Of a stretch of DNA of 59,276 bases, positions 50,261 through 59,184 are shown one piece after another. The stretch is from positions 1-59,276 of the forward strand of contig NZ_SMLC01000031.1 of the NCBI RefSeq assembly GCF_004349245.1, given 5' to 3'. Numbering within the stretch: the first letter of the stretch is position 1; each line of letters opens with the position of its first letter. A program made the translations under genes and the position numbers. The stretch is from Actinomadura sp. 6K520. Its GTDB lineage: Bacteria > Actinomycetota > Actinomycetes > Streptosporangiales > Streptosporangiaceae. Under the pieces are notes generated by a model. It had not been told where the DNA came from. It was given only the letters and a program-made list of their open reading frames with translations, and ran no database searches.

Positions 50261-51853
50261 CTAGGCCAGAACGCTCCTTGCCCATTTGTAGTCGGATTTG
50301 CCGACGGCCGTGCGCTGGACCTCGGCCACCACCGTGATCTGGCGCGGGAGCTTGTATCCGGCGAGGCGGCCGCGGCAGTATCCGGTCAGCTCCTCCAGCG
50401 TGACCTCCGCACCCGGGCGGGGCGCGATCACGGCGGCGACGCGCTCCCCGAACCGCTCGTCCGGCAGGCCCACCACGACCGCGTCGTACACGTCCGGATG
50501 GTCCTTCAGGGCGACCTCGACCTCCTCCGGGTACACCTTCTCCCCGCCCGTGTTGATCACCAGGGAGCCGCGGCCGAGCAGCACGATCGTCCCGTCCTCC
50601 TCCAGGGACGCGAAGTCGCCGGGGATCGACCAGCGGGTGCCGTCCGGGCCGGTGAAGAACGTCGCCGCCGTCTTCTCCGGGTCGTTGTAGTAGCCGAGCG
50701 GGATGTGGCCGCTGCGGGCGAGCCTGCCGATCTCGCCGGGCGCGACGGGGCGGAGGTCGTCGTCCAGGACGGTGATCCCCGGCTTCATCGCGAACCGGGC
50801 CGTGCCCTCCTTGCCGCCGACGGACGGGCCGCACGCGCCGGTCTCCGAGGCGCCGTAGTTGTCGAGGAACATGACGTTCGGCAGCCGGTCGAGCAGCTGC
50901 TTTTTCGCGCCCTCGGTCAGCGGGGCGCCACCGGACGCGATCGCGAACAGCGACGACGTGTCGTATTCGCCGGTGGCCAGTGCCTTCGCGACCGGCCGCG
51001 CCATTACGTCACCGACGAGCATCAGCACATTCGCCTGCTCTTCGGCGAGCAGCCGCAGCGCCTTGTCGGCGTCGAATGCGCGGTCCGTGTAAAGGACGAC
51101 TTTGGCGCCGCTGAACAAACCCATGAACGCGACCCATTGCCCGGCGCCGTGCATGACGGGCGCGCAGTCGAGCACGGACATCGGCGGCTGCTCGGCGTTC
51201 GCGGCGATCTCCTCGGGGCTGCCGATCGGGTCGCCGAGGACGTTTCCGCCGCCGAGCGCGCCGAAGAAGATGTCCTCGCAGCGCCATTCGACGCCCTTCG
51301 GGTAACCGGTCGTCCCACCGGTGTACATGATGTAGCGGTCGTCGTTGGAGCGCGCCGGGAAGTCGTCGCCCGGGGCGGCGTCGGCGAGCGCCTTCTCGTA
51401 CTCGACCGCGTCCGGGATGTCGCCGGCCGCCCCGTCCTCCGGCACGGCCCCGTCCTCGATCACCACGAGGTGCCGCAGCTTCGGCAGCTCGCCGCGGATC
51501 TCCGCCGCCCTCGCCAGCAGCGAACGCTCGCCGATCAGCGCGACCGAGTCGGAGTCGGCGAGGATGTGCCGCAGCTCGGCGGCGACGTACCGGAAGTTGA
51601 CCGGGATCGGCACGGCACGGATCTTGTACGCCCCGAGCATCGCCTCGATCCACTCGGCCCGGTTGTGGGCGAGGATCGCGACGTGCTCGCCCGGCCGCAC
51701 GCCCGCCGCCGCGAGATGGTGCCCGACCCTGCTCGCGCGCTCGTTGAGCTGCGCGTAGGTACGCCTTTCGGCGCCCGCCACCAGCGCGGGACGCGCCGGC
51801 CCGGCCGCGGCCAGGATCTCCAGCAGGTCTGCCGGGTTGTAGCTTCGCACCAT
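50261..51853 (-). CDS. Acyl-CoA synthetase, FadD3/FadD19-like (AMP-binding)
   Basis: 530-residue ANL ligase. A3 is IMYTGGTTGYPKGVEWR (the GGTTG...EWR form seen in mycobacterial FadD17/FadD19-type side-chain ligases), A5 LDNYGASETGACG, A7 IPGDFASLEEDG, A8 LLGRGSLVINTGGEKVYPEEVE, final Lys in TAVGKSDYKWAR. FadD19 activates sterol side chains, so a branched or cyclic carboxylic acid substrate is plausible but not shown. ATG 51853 follows GTGAGGAC by seven bases; a GTG four codons upstream is less likely. Confidence 0.9.
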   Translation of the reverse strand: MVRSYNPADLLEILAAAGPARPALVAGAERRTYAQLNERASRVGHHLAAAGVRPGEHVAILAHNRAEWIEAMLGAYKIRAVPIPVNFRYVAAELRHILADSDSVALIGERSLLARAAEIRGELPKLRHLVVIEDGAVPEDGAAGDIPDAVEYEKALADAAPGDDFPARSNDDRYIMYTGGTTGYPKGVEWRCEDIFFGALGGGNVLGDPIGSPEEIAANAEQPPMSVLDCAPVMHGAGQWVAFMGLFSGAKVVLYTDRAFDADKALRLLAEEQANVLMLVGDVMARPVAKALATGEYDTSSLFAIASGGAPLTEGAKKQLLDRLPNVMFLDNYGASETGACGPSVGGKEGTARFAMKPGITVLDDDLRPVAPGEIGRLARSGHIPLGYYNDPEKTAATFFTGPDGTRWSIPGDFASLEEDGTIVLLGRGSLVINTGGEKVYPEEVEVALKDHPDVYDAVVVGLPDERFGERVAAVIAPRPGAEVTLEELTGYCRGRLAGYKLPRQITVVAEVQRTAVGKSDYKWARSVLA

Positions 51854-52040
51854 GCACGTCCTCACACGTCGGGATGGGTCCGGGCCGGGGGACGTTTATT
51901 GTAATGACGTCCAATGAAGCGGGTCGCACCGGCGTCCCCGTCCGGCCGCCCGATCCGGCCACGCCGGCGGTCCTTACACGGCTCTTATCTGGGTACCGGC
52001 ATGCTTGGCCGTAACGATTAAGCATCAGACGGGGGTAGTG

Positions 52041-52586
52041 GTGAGCGCAGGCGCGATGGCGTGGACCCCGCCGACGTGGGAGGAGATCGTCACCGAGCAC
52101 TCGGGCAGGGTGTTCCGGCTGGCGTACCGCCTGACCGGCAACCGGCACGATGCCGAGGACCTGACCCAGGACGTCTTCATCCGGGTCTTCCGCTCGCTGT
52201 CCTCCTACAGCCCCGGCACGTTCGAGGGCTGGCTGCACCGGATCACGACGAACCTGTTCCTCGACCGCGCCCGGCGCAGGCAGCGCATCCGCTTCGACGC
52301 CCTCGGCGACGACGCCGCCGAACGCCTGCGGGGCCGCGAACCGACACCGCAGCAGGCCTACGACGACCGGCACCTCGACTCCGACATCCAGCAGGCCCTG
52401 GACGACCTCGCCCCCGAGTACCGCGCGGCCGTCGTCCTGTGCGACATCGAGGAACTGTCCTACGAGGAGATCGCCGCGACCCTGAACGTCAAGCTCGGCA
52501 CCGTGCGCTCCCGCATCCACCGGGGCCGCGCCCAGCTCCGCGCCGCGCTGGAACACCGCCGTCCCGCCGAGGTGACGCGGAGCTGA
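52041..52586 (+). CDS. ECF RNA polymerase sigma factor (SigE-like)
   Basis: 181 residues. Region 2: [31 protein letters not shown] with the -10-binding helix, [22 protein letters not shown]. Region 4: [23 protein letters not shown] and [17 protein letters not shown]. The sequence is closest to the SigE/SigR-adjacent group 'RNA polymerase sigma factor SigE' of mycobacteria. GTG 52041 with GGGGG five bases upstream; the longer TTG-started reading is unlikely. No anti-sigma gene follows, so regulation of activity must be encoded elsewhere. Confidence 0.9.
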   Translation: MSAGAMAWTPPTWEEIVTEHSGRVFRLAYRLTGNRHDAEDLTQDVFIRVFRSLSSYSPGTFEGWLHRITTNLFLDRARRRQRIRFDALGDDAAERLRGREPTPQQAYDDRHLDSDIQQALDDLAPEYRAAVVLCDIEELSYEEIAATLNVKLGTVRSRIHRGRAQLRAALEHRRPAEVTRS

Positions 52587-52619
52587 CCCCCGGCGCCGGA
52601 CGGCGGCGGCGTGATCAGC

Positions 52620-52657
52620 GTCACTAGTGACCGGCGAGTAACATCCGGTTAGCCTCG
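52620..52657. promoter_or_regulatory. Palindrome and second dyad upstream of the alpha/beta hydrolase
   Basis: GTCACTAGTGAC (52620-52631) is a perfect 12-bp palindrome. TAAC-ATCCG-GTTA (52639-52651) is a second inverted repeat. The hydrolase GTG lies at 52662 without an obvious ribosome site, and TTAGCCT (about 52649-52655) could be a -10 for a leaderless transcript, so both dyads are well placed as operators. Confidence 0.55.
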
Positions 52658-52661
52658 GCCC

Positions 52662-53465
52662 GTGGACATCGTCTTCGAGCGCCGTGGCGACGGGCCGCCC
52701 CTCGTCCTCCTGCACGGCATCGGCCACCGCCGCCAGGGCTGGTCCCCGGTGCTGGACCTCCTCGCCGCCGAACGCGACGTCATCGCGGTCGACCTGCCCG
52801 GCTTCGGCGACTCCCCGCCGCTCCCGCACGGCACCCCGTACACCGTCGACGCCGTCCTGGACGTCCTGATCGGGACGCTCAGCGACCTCGGCGTGGAAAG
52901 ACCGCACATCGCGGGCAACTCCCTGGGCGGCCTGTTCGCCCTCGAAGCCGCGGACCGCGGCCTGGTCAGCTCCGCCACGGCCCTGTCCCCCGCCGGCTTC
53001 TTCAACGCCCTCGAACTCCGCTACGCGGCGGCGGTGCTGCGCGCGTCCCGGCTCGGCGCCCGCGTCCCGGAGACGTTCCTCACCCGCCTGGCGAGCTCCC
53101 CGCGCCGCCGCAACGCGATGTTCGGCATGGTCTACGGCCGCCCCGACCTCATCGACATGGAGACCCTCGCGGGCGACGCCCGCGCGATGCGCGAGGCCCG
53201 CGGCTTCGACGCCACCCTCCGCGCCGGGCGCTCCACCCGCTTCCTCGGCTCCTGCGCCGACGTTCCCGTCACGATCGCCTGGGGCACCAAGGACCGCCTG
53301 CTCCTGCGCAGCCAGGCGATCCGCGCCCAGCGCCGCCTCCCCGACGCCCGCTTCGTCTGGCTGGAGGGCTGCGGCCACGTCCCCATGGCGGACGACCCGC
53401 CGCAGGTCGCCGGCGTCCTCCTCGCGGGCAGCGCCCACCCCCTGAGGTCCCGGGCCGCCGCCTGA
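52662..53465 (+). CDS. Alpha/beta hydrolase
   Basis: 267-residue serine hydrolase. Oxyanion motif LLHGIGHRRQGW; nucleophile elbow GNSLGGLFAL; acid Asp in WGTKDRLL; catalytic His in EGCGHVPMADDP. Lid domain around residues 130-190. This group includes esterases, haloperoxidase-like proteins and C-C bond hydrolases of meta-cleavage pathways; substrate cannot be assigned. GTG 52662 starts the clearly conserved beta strand (DIVFERRGDGPPLV). Possibly leaderless, with two dyads in the promoter. Confidence 0.88.
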   Translation: MDIVFERRGDGPPLVLLHGIGHRRQGWSPVLDLLAAERDVIAVDLPGFGDSPPLPHGTPYTVDAVLDVLIGTLSDLGVERPHIAGNSLGGLFALEAADRGLVSSATALSPAGFFNALELRYAAAVLRASRLGARVPETFLTRLASSPRRRNAMFGMVYGRPDLIDMETLAGDARAMREARGFDATLRAGRSTRFLGSCADVPVTIAWGTKDRLLLRSQAIRAQRRLPDARFVWLEGCGHVPMADDPPQVAGVLLAGSAHPLRSRAAA

Positions 53466-53499
53466 CCCGCCCCGCCGGGCGGCGGGGAACATTCGCGGA

Positions 53500-53552
53500 T
53501 TGACAAGTGTTTGAACCCTCAACTACTCTTCGACCAGTCGTTGAAGTTTCAA
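53500..53552 (+). promoter_or_regulatory. yceI-like promoter with two TTGANNNNTCAA operators
   Basis: TTGACA (53500-53505) and TACTCT (53524-53529), 18 bases apart, form a good sigma-70-type promoter. TTGAACCCTCAA at 53511-53522 lies in the spacer and TTGAAGTTTCAA at 53541-53552 follows the start site; their starts are exactly 30 bp apart (same helix face). The same motif occurs at 24474. The arrangement is that of a MarR-type repressor site pair. Confidence 0.7.
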
Positions 53553-53575
53553 GCACATCTAGCGCAGGAGACACC

Positions 53576-54124
53576 ATGAGCATCGCCGCCGTCGCCCCCG
53601 AGCTGACCGCCGGAACCTGGAACATCGACCCCGGGCACTCCGAGGTCACCTTCGTCATCCGCCACCTGATGACCAAGGTGCGGGGGACGTTCACCGAGTT
53701 CACCGGCTCCGTGCAGATCGCCGAGGAGCTGAGCGAGTCGACGGCCACGGCGGAGATCAAGATGGCCTCGCTCGACACCCGCAACCCCGACCGTGACGCG
53801 CACGTGCGGACGGCCGACGTCCTCGACGTCGAGAAGCACCCCACCATGACCTTCAACACCACGGGCGTGCGCGCCGACGGTGACGAGTACTACCTGGACG
53901 GCGACCTGACCATCAAGGACGTCACCCGCCCGGTGAGCCTCCGGGTCGAGTACAACGGCGTCGGCGAGGACCCCTGGGGCGGGACGCGCGCCGGGTTCTC
54001 CGCCGAGACCACGATCAACCGCAAGGACTGGGGCATCGAGTTCAACATCCCGCTGAAGGGCGAGAAGGCCCTGCTCAGCGACAAGGTGGACATCCAGCTT
54101 GAGGTCCAGGCGGTCCGCGCCTGA
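53576..54124 (+). CDS. YceI family lipocalin-like protein
   Basis: 182-residue YceI-like domain protein without a signal peptide (cytoplasmic in actinobacteria). Hallmarks are WNIDPGHSEVTFVIRHLMTKVRGTF at the start, then DTRNPDRDAHVRTADVLDVEKHPTM and RAGFSAETTINRKDWG with the typical ending IPLKGEKALLSDKVDIQLEVQA. YceI proteins bind polyisoprenoid or amphipathic lipids in a lipocalin barrel, and are often induced by stress or acidity. ATG 53576 follows GCAGGAG. The double operator in its promoter suggests tight repression by a MarR-family protein not encoded nearby. Confidence 0.92.
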   Translation: MSIAAVAPELTAGTWNIDPGHSEVTFVIRHLMTKVRGTFTEFTGSVQIAEELSESTATAEIKMASLDTRNPDRDAHVRTADVLDVEKHPTMTFNTTGVRADGDEYYLDGDLTIKDVTRPVSLRVEYNGVGEDPWGGTRAGFSAETTINRKDWGIEFNIPLKGEKALLSDKVDIQLEVQAVRA

Positions 54125-54149
54125 TCCGCTCCCGACCCCGCTCGCCCGA

Positions 54150-54177
54150 GGGCCGCCCGCGACACCGCGGGCGGCCC
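54150..54177. terminator. Terminator between yceI-like gene and orphan histidine kinase
   Basis: Perfect 12-bp stem GGGCCGCCCGCG / CGCGGGCGGCCC with loop ACAC, followed on the + strand by TTT. It lies between convergent genes and probably serves both. Confidence 0.85.
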
Positions 54178-54193
54178 TTTCGCGTGCCGGGGC

Positions 54194-55558
54194 TCAGGCC
54201 CCGTCCGGCCGGTCCACGGCGAGGGGCAGCCGCAGGGCGAAGCGGGCGCCGGGGCCGTGGTCCTCGATGCGCAGCGTGCCGCCGTGCGCGTGGGCGATCT
54301 CGCGGGCGATCGCCAGGCCGAGCCCGGTGCCGCCCGCGCCGCGGCTGCGGGCGGTGTCGAGCCGGGTGAAACGCTCGAAGACGCGCTCGCGGTCGGCCGG
54401 CGCGATGCCGGGGCCGTCGTCGGTGACGGTGAGCAGCGCCTCGCCGTCCGCCCGCGACACCGCGACCGCGACGGCCGAGTCGGCGTGCCCTTCGGCGTTG
54501 TCCAGGAGGTTGCCCAGCAGCCGGACGAGCTGCATGCGGACGCCGCGCACCGGCACGTCCCGTTCGAGCGCCAGGGTGACCTGCCGGGTGCACGGGTGCC
54601 GGCCGGTCTCCGCCTCCGCCAGCGCGGACAGGTCGAGCCGCTCCTGCACGCTGGTCCCGCCGGTACCGATGCGGGCGAGCAGCAGGAGGTCGGTGACGAT
54701 CGACTCCAGCCGGTCGGTGTCGCGCAGCGCCGACTCGACGACGGCCCGAAGGTCGTTGTCCTCCGGATGCATCGACGCGTCCTCCAGGTTGGCGCGCAGG
54801 CCCGCGATCGGCGTGCGCAGCTCGTGGGACGCGTCGGACGCGAACTGCCGCTGCCGGCCCACCGCGCGCTCCAGCCGGTCGAGCGTCGCGTTCGCGGTGC
54901 GGGCGAGCTGGGCGATCTCGTCCTCGCCGGCCGGCTGCGGCACGCGGCGGCTCAGGTCGGTGGCGCTGATCTCGGCGAGCTGCGCGCGGATCGCCTCGAC
55001 CGGGCCGAGGGTGCGGCCGACGACCCGCCAGGTGATCCACGCGACCACGCCGACCAGGAGCAGGACGGCCACCGCGAGCAGCGCCTCGAGCAGCCCGTTC
55101 ACCAGGGGGGCCGGCAGCGGCGACGCCGCGTACACGACGACGGAGTCGGGCGCGGTCGTCGCGCGGATCGCCTCGATGACGAAGCACTCGCGGTTCGGCC
55201 AGCCGCCCCGGCACTCGGTGTAGTCGCGCACCCGCAGGTTGCTCGACGGCCAGAGTCTGCTCACCGGCGGCGCACCCCGCGCGGCCGGTGTCGCGTTCGT
55301 CACACGGCCGCCCGGTGCGACGACCTGGATTCGGACACGGCCCTTCGTGTCGTCCGGAATCGGGTCGTGCAGCGTGCCGTCCCGCACGGCGGCGCTGGCG
55401 CGCCGCCCCTCGACCTGCGTCTGCTGGAGGATCTCCGCCTCGACCGCGCTGCGCACGGCGAAATCGACGCCCACCGCGGTGATCCCGAAGACGATCGCGG
55501 CGATCACGCCGGCGACGAGCGTGTCCCTGGCCCGGATGGACCGTGGGCGCAGGCGCAT
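54194..55558 (-). CDS. Orphan sensor histidine kinase (HAMP-HisKA-HATPase)
   Basis: 454 residues. Two membrane segments (AGVIAAIVFGITAVGVDFAV and LEALLAVAVLLLVGVVAWITW) frame an extracytoplasmic loop of about 135 residues with two cysteines (YTECRGGW, ECFVIEA). HAMP region follows, then FASDASHELRTPIAGLRANL (phospho-His), NLLDNAEGHA, TVTDDGPGI, and GGTGLGLAIAREIA. ATG 55558 is set by GGGAGGGG upstream. The expected OmpR-type response regulator is not next to it on the same strand; the neighbouring gene is divergent and metabolic. The regulator at 57437 has its own kinase. Confidence 0.92.
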   Translation of the reverse strand: MRLRPRSIRARDTLVAGVIAAIVFGITAVGVDFAVRSAVEAEILQQTQVEGRRASAAVRDGTLHDPIPDDTKGRVRIQVVAPGGRVTNATPAARGAPPVSRLWPSSNLRVRDYTECRGGWPNRECFVIEAIRATTAPDSVVVYAASPLPAPLVNGLLEALLAVAVLLLVGVVAWITWRVVGRTLGPVEAIRAQLAEISATDLSRRVPQPAGEDEIAQLARTANATLDRLERAVGRQRQFASDASHELRTPIAGLRANLEDASMHPEDNDLRAVVESALRDTDRLESIVTDLLLLARIGTGGTSVQERLDLSALAEAETGRHPCTRQVTLALERDVPVRGVRMQLVRLLGNLLDNAEGHADSAVAVAVSRADGEALLTVTDDGPGIAPADRERVFERFTRLDTARSRGAGGTGLGLAIAREIAHAHGGTLRIEDHGPGARFALRLPLAVDRPDGA

Positions 55559-55716
55559 GGCCCCTCCCGGCTGGGGGTCACCGGTTTCCGGACGAGCACC
55601 CACGTTACCGGTCGGTCATCCCGCGGGAAGCCCCAATTCCGGTGCCGGGTTTTCACCTCCCCCCACTGGGACATCCCGTTTTATGACGGTTCTTCCGGAG
55701 CACAGGGACGGACACC

Positions 55717-57198
55717 ATGGGCAGGGACGTGGCTTCGGTCACCATAAGCGGCGAGGACCGGCGGCGGTACCGCGACAAGGTGCGCAGGTGCCTCGACGTG
55801 CTGGCCCGCATGCTGGGCGAATCCCAGTTCGACTTCGAGCACCCCCACATCGGCCTGGAGATCGAACTGAACCTGATCGACGCGCTCGGCGATCCGCTGA
55901 TGCGCAACGCGGACGTGCTCAAGGCGATCGCCGACCCGGCCTGGGCCACCGAACTCGGCCAGTTCAACCTGGAGATCAACATTCCGCCCCGGGAACTCGG
56001 CGGCGAGAGCACCGGTGAACTGGAGGCCGAGGTCCGCGACCACCTCCGGCACGCCGACGAGCGGGCCCAGGAGGTCGGCGGCCGGCTCGCCATGATCGGC
56101 ATCCTGCCCACCCTGCGCCGCACCGACATCGGCGAGGAGACCCTCTCCGCCAACAGCCGCTACAAGATGCTCAACGACCAGATCTTCGCCGCCCGCGGCG
56201 AGGAGATGCGCATCGCCATCGACGGCCACGAACCCCTGCGCATGCACGCCGACACGATCATCCCCGAGGCCGCGTGCACCAGCGTCCAGTTCCACCTCCA
56301 GGTCAGCCCCGAGCAGTTCGGCGCCTACTGGAACGCCGCCCAGGCCATCGCCGGCCCGCAGGTCGCCATGGGCGCCAACTCCCCGTTCCTCTTCGGCCAC
56401 CGCCTCTACCACGAGACCCGCATCAGCCTGTTCGAGCAGGCCACCGACACCCGCCCGGACGAACTCAAGGCCCAGGGCGTCCGGCCCCGCGTCTGGTTCG
56501 GCGAACGCTGGATCACCTCCGTGTTCGACCTGTTCGAGGAGAACACCCGCTACTTCCCCGCCCTGCTCCCCCTCTGCGAGGACGAGGATCCCCGCGTCGT
56601 CCTCGACGAAGGCGGAATCCCCGAACTGGGCGAACTCACCCTCCACAACGGGACGATCTACCGCTGGAACCGCCCCATCTACGCCGTCGTGAAAGGCCGT
56701 CCCCACCTCCGCGTGGAGAACCGCGTCCTCCCCGCCGGGCCGTCCGTCGCCGACGTCGTCGCCAACGGCGCCTTCTACTACGGCATCGTCCGCATGCTCG
56801 CCGAAGAGGAACGCCCCGTCTGGACCCGCATGTCCTTCGCCACCGCCGAGGAGAACCTGCACCGCGCCGCCCGCGACGGCCTCGACTCCACCCTCTACTG
56901 GCCCGGTCTCGGCGAGGTCCCCGCGCCCGAACTCATCCTCCGCAAGCTCCTCCCCCTGGCCCACGAGGGCCTCCAGCGCTGGGGCGTCGACCCGTCCCGC
57001 CGCGACCGCCTCCTCGGCATCATCGAACGCCGCTGCGTCACCGGCCAGACCGGCGCCGCCTGGCAGATCGCCACCGTGGACGCCATCGAGGAGCACGGCA
57101 CCCCCCGGCACGAGGCCCTGCGCATGATGACCCGCTCCTACGTGGACAACATGGCCCACAACGACCCGGTACACACCTGGCCGATCGGGCCCTGTTAG
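55717..57198 (+). CDS. Glutamate-cysteine ligase family (carboxylate-amine ligase) protein
   Basis: 493 residues of the GCS2/carboxylate-amine ligase superfamily, which joins glutamate (or another acid) to an amine with ATP. Motifs include HIGLEIELNLIDALGDP (metal/ATP Glu residues), LGQFNLEINIPPRELGG, SVQFHLQVSPEQFGAYWNA, MGANSPFLFGHRLY, and HLRVENRVLPAGPSVAD. The 500-residue actinobacterial branch is often annotated glutamate-cysteine ligase, but mycothiol producers do not make glutathione, and an ergothioneine cluster (egtBCD) is absent here, so a different amine acceptor is plausible. ATG 55717 with AGGGACGG upstream. Followed by strong hairpins. Confidence 0.85.
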   Translation: MGRDVASVTISGEDRRRYRDKVRRCLDVLARMLGESQFDFEHPHIGLEIELNLIDALGDPLMRNADVLKAIADPAWATELGQFNLEINIPPRELGGESTGELEAEVRDHLRHADERAQEVGGRLAMIGILPTLRRTDIGEETLSANSRYKMLNDQIFAARGEEMRIAIDGHEPLRMHADTIIPEAACTSVQFHLQVSPEQFGAYWNAAQAIAGPQVAMGANSPFLFGHRLYHETRISLFEQATDTRPDELKAQGVRPRVWFGERWITSVFDLFEENTRYFPALLPLCEDEDPRVVLDEGGIPELGELTLHNGTIYRWNRPIYAVVKGRPHLRVENRVLPAGPSVADVVANGAFYYGIVRMLAEEERPVWTRMSFATAEENLHRAARDGLDSTLYWPGLGEVPAPELILRKLLPLAHEGLQRWGVDPSRRDRLLGIIERRCVTGQTGAAWQIATVDAIEEHGTPRHEALRMMTRSYVDNMAHNDPVHTWPIGPC

Positions 57199-57199
57199 C

Positions 57200-57337
57200 C
57201 CAGGGGGGCGACCCCCTGGAACCCCCGTTACGCTCGGCGGACCGTTTCCCGGTCCGCTTCGCGTCTCGGGAAACGGCCCGCCGAGCGGCGGGTCGTGCGG
57301 CCTCCGGTCGCAGAGCGACCTCCGGCCGCACGACCCG
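57200..57337. repeat. Cluster of three back-to-back hairpins
   Basis: First, CCAGGGGG-GCGA-CCCCCTGG (57200-57219), a likely terminator for the ligase gene. Second, 20-base arms 57232-57251 and 57267-57286 with one mismatch (A57241/C57277) around a 15-base loop. Third, 14-base perfect arms CGGGTCGTGCGGCC (57289-57302) and 57324-57337, enclosing a nested GGTCGC/GCGACC pair. This is more structure than one terminator needs and looks like a palindromic repeat element. Confidence 0.8.
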
Positions 57338-57436
57338 TGGGGTGAGGATGCGGGTGGGGGTGCCCGGTCGCGATCTTCACGGGTTCTCCACAGTTCATGC
57401 TCGTTGCCTCCAAAACGGGCTTCTAGAGTCTGGTCC

Positions 57437-58126
57437 GTGAGCGAGAACGAGACGCGGATCCTGGTGGTCGAGGACGAGCCCACGATCGCGCGGGCCGTGG
57501 CCGACCGGCTGGCGGCGGAGGGGTTCGGCGTCCAGACCGCCGGGGACGGGCCGTCGGCGGTCGACCGCGCCCGCGCGTACGAGCCGCACCTCATCGTGCT
57601 GGACGTGATGCTGCCGGGGTTCGACGGGCTGGAGGTCTGCCGGCGGGTGCAGGCGGAACGGCCCGTGCCGGTGCTGATGCTGACCGCCCGCGACGACGAG
57701 ACGGACCTCATCGTCGGCCTCGGCGTGGGCGCCGACGACTACGTGACCAAGCCGTTCAGCATGCGCGAGCTCGTCGCCCGGATACGCGCGGTGCTGCGGC
57801 GGGTCGACCGGCCGCGGGCGGAGACCGCGGCGGACGGGCCCGTGCGGATGGGCGGGCTGGAGGTCGACCAGCGGGCCCGGCGGGTGCGCAGGGACGGCCG
57901 CGAGGTGCATCTCACGCCCACCGAGTTCGACCTGCTCGCCTGCCTCCTGCGCAACCGGGGGGCGGTGCTGACCCGCGCCGTCCTCCTCGAACAGGTGTGG
58001 GACTGGGCGGACGCGTCCGGCACCCGGGTCGTGGACAGCCACGTCAAGGCGCTGCGGCGGAAGCTCGGGCAGGGGCTGATCCGCACCGTCCACGGGGTCG
58101 GGTACAGCCTGGAGGGCACGCCGTGA
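57437..58126 (+). CDS. OmpR-family response regulator
   Basis: 229 residues. Receiver domain: ILVVEDEPTIARAV, phospho-Asp in IVLDVMLPGFDGLEV, LMLTARDDETD and DDYVTKPFSMREL. Winged helix: GLEVDQRARRVRRDGREVHL, TPTEFDLLACLLRN, SHVKALRRKLG and TVHGVGYSLE. GTG 57437 lies eight bases after TAGAGT (57424-57429), so transcription may begin at or next to the start codon (leaderless mRNA). Overlaps its kinase by GTGA. Confidence 0.93.
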   Translation: MSENETRILVVEDEPTIARAVADRLAAEGFGVQTAGDGPSAVDRARAYEPHLIVLDVMLPGFDGLEVCRRVQAERPVPVLMLTARDDETDLIVGLGVGADDYVTKPFSMRELVARIRAVLRRVDRPRAETAADGPVRMGGLEVDQRARRVRRDGREVHLTPTEFDLLACLLRNRGAVLTRAVLLEQVWDWADASGTRVVDSHVKALRRKLGQGLIRTVHGVGYSLEGTP

Positions 58127-59184
58127 CGGCCGCCGGGCGCGGAGTCGTCCACCGGCTGTGGGCGCGGCTGCCCCGCCCGCTGGATCCGCTGCGGTCGATC
58201 AAGGTGAAGTTCGGCGTCGTGGTGGTCGTCACCGCGTGCGTCGCCGTCCTGATCGTCCTGTGGGGATACCCGCTGGGGTTCCGGGCGCGGGAGACGATGC
58301 CGCTCGGCCTGCTCATCTCGGTCGCCGTCATACAGCTCGTCGCGCACGGCATGACCGCGCCGCTGCGGGAGATGACGGCGGCGGCGCGGGAGATGGCGCG
58401 CGGCGACTACAGCCGCCGGGTACGGGCCACGTCGCGGGACGAGGTCGGCGAGCTGGCGCAGGCGTTCAACCGGATGGCCGCCGACCTCGCGGAGGTCGAC
58501 CGGCAGCGGCGCGAGTTCGTCGCGAACGTGTCCCACGAGCTGCGCACCCCGATCAGCGCGCTGCGGGCCGTCCTGGAGAACGTCGCGGACGGCGTCACGC
58601 CCGCGACGCCCGACGTCCTCGAAACCGCGCTGGACCAGACCGAGCGGCTCGGACGCCTCGTCACACAGCTGCTGGACCTGTCGCGGGTCGAGGCGGGCGC
58701 GGCGGCGCTGGACGCCGCCGACATCGACGTGGCCGCGTTCGTCGCCGACGTCACGGCGGAGGCCGCCGCGAGCCACCCGGACGCCGTGTTCGAGTCCGAG
58801 GTGACGCCCGGCCTGCACGCCGTCGCCGACCGCGACCGGCTCCACCAGATCGTCGCGAACCTGCTCGACAACGCGGCCCGGCACGGCCCGGACGGGCGGC
58901 CCGTCACCGTCACGGCGCGTCCCGGGAACGCCCCGGGCGGGCTCGTCATCGAGGTGGCCGACGAAGGGCCCGGCATCCCGGCCGAGGAACGCGCCCGCGT
59001 CTTCGAACGCTTCTCCCGCGGCTCCGTGTCCGGCCCCCGCGCGGCGGGCGGCGGCACCGGCCTCGGCCTGGCCATCGCGAGCTGGGCCACCGACCTGCAC
59101 GGCGGCGACATCACCGTCCTGGACGCCCCGAGCGGCTGCCGCATCCGCGTCGTCCTCCCCCCGAACATCGGAGAACCCGCATGA
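58123..59184 (+). CDS. OmpR-type partner sensor histidine kinase
   Basis: 353 residues. Two close membrane segments (VKFGVVVVVTACVAVLIVLWG and TMPLGLLISVAVIQLVAHG) leave almost no extracytoplasmic loop, so sensing is intramembrane or indirect. HAMP domain follows (APLREMTAAAREMARGDYS), then FVANVSHELRTPISALRAV (phospho-His), VANLLDNAARHG, VADEGPGIP and GGTGLGLAIASW. GTG 58123 overlaps the regulator stop; its own stop overlaps the next gene (ATGA at 59181). Confidence 0.93.
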   Translation: MTAAGRGVVHRLWARLPRPLDPLRSIKVKFGVVVVVTACVAVLIVLWGYPLGFRARETMPLGLLISVAVIQLVAHGMTAPLREMTAAAREMARGDYSRRVRATSRDEVGELAQAFNRMAADLAEVDRQRREFVANVSHELRTPISALRAVLENVADGVTPATPDVLETALDQTERLGRLVTQLLDLSRVEAGAAALDAADIDVAAFVADVTAEAAASHPDAVFESEVTPGLHAVADRDRLHQIVANLLDNAARHGPDGRPVTVTARPGNAPGGLVIEVADEGPGIPAEERARVFERFSRGSVSGPRAAGGGTGLGLAIASWATDLHGGDITVLDAPSGCRIRVVLPPNIGEPA

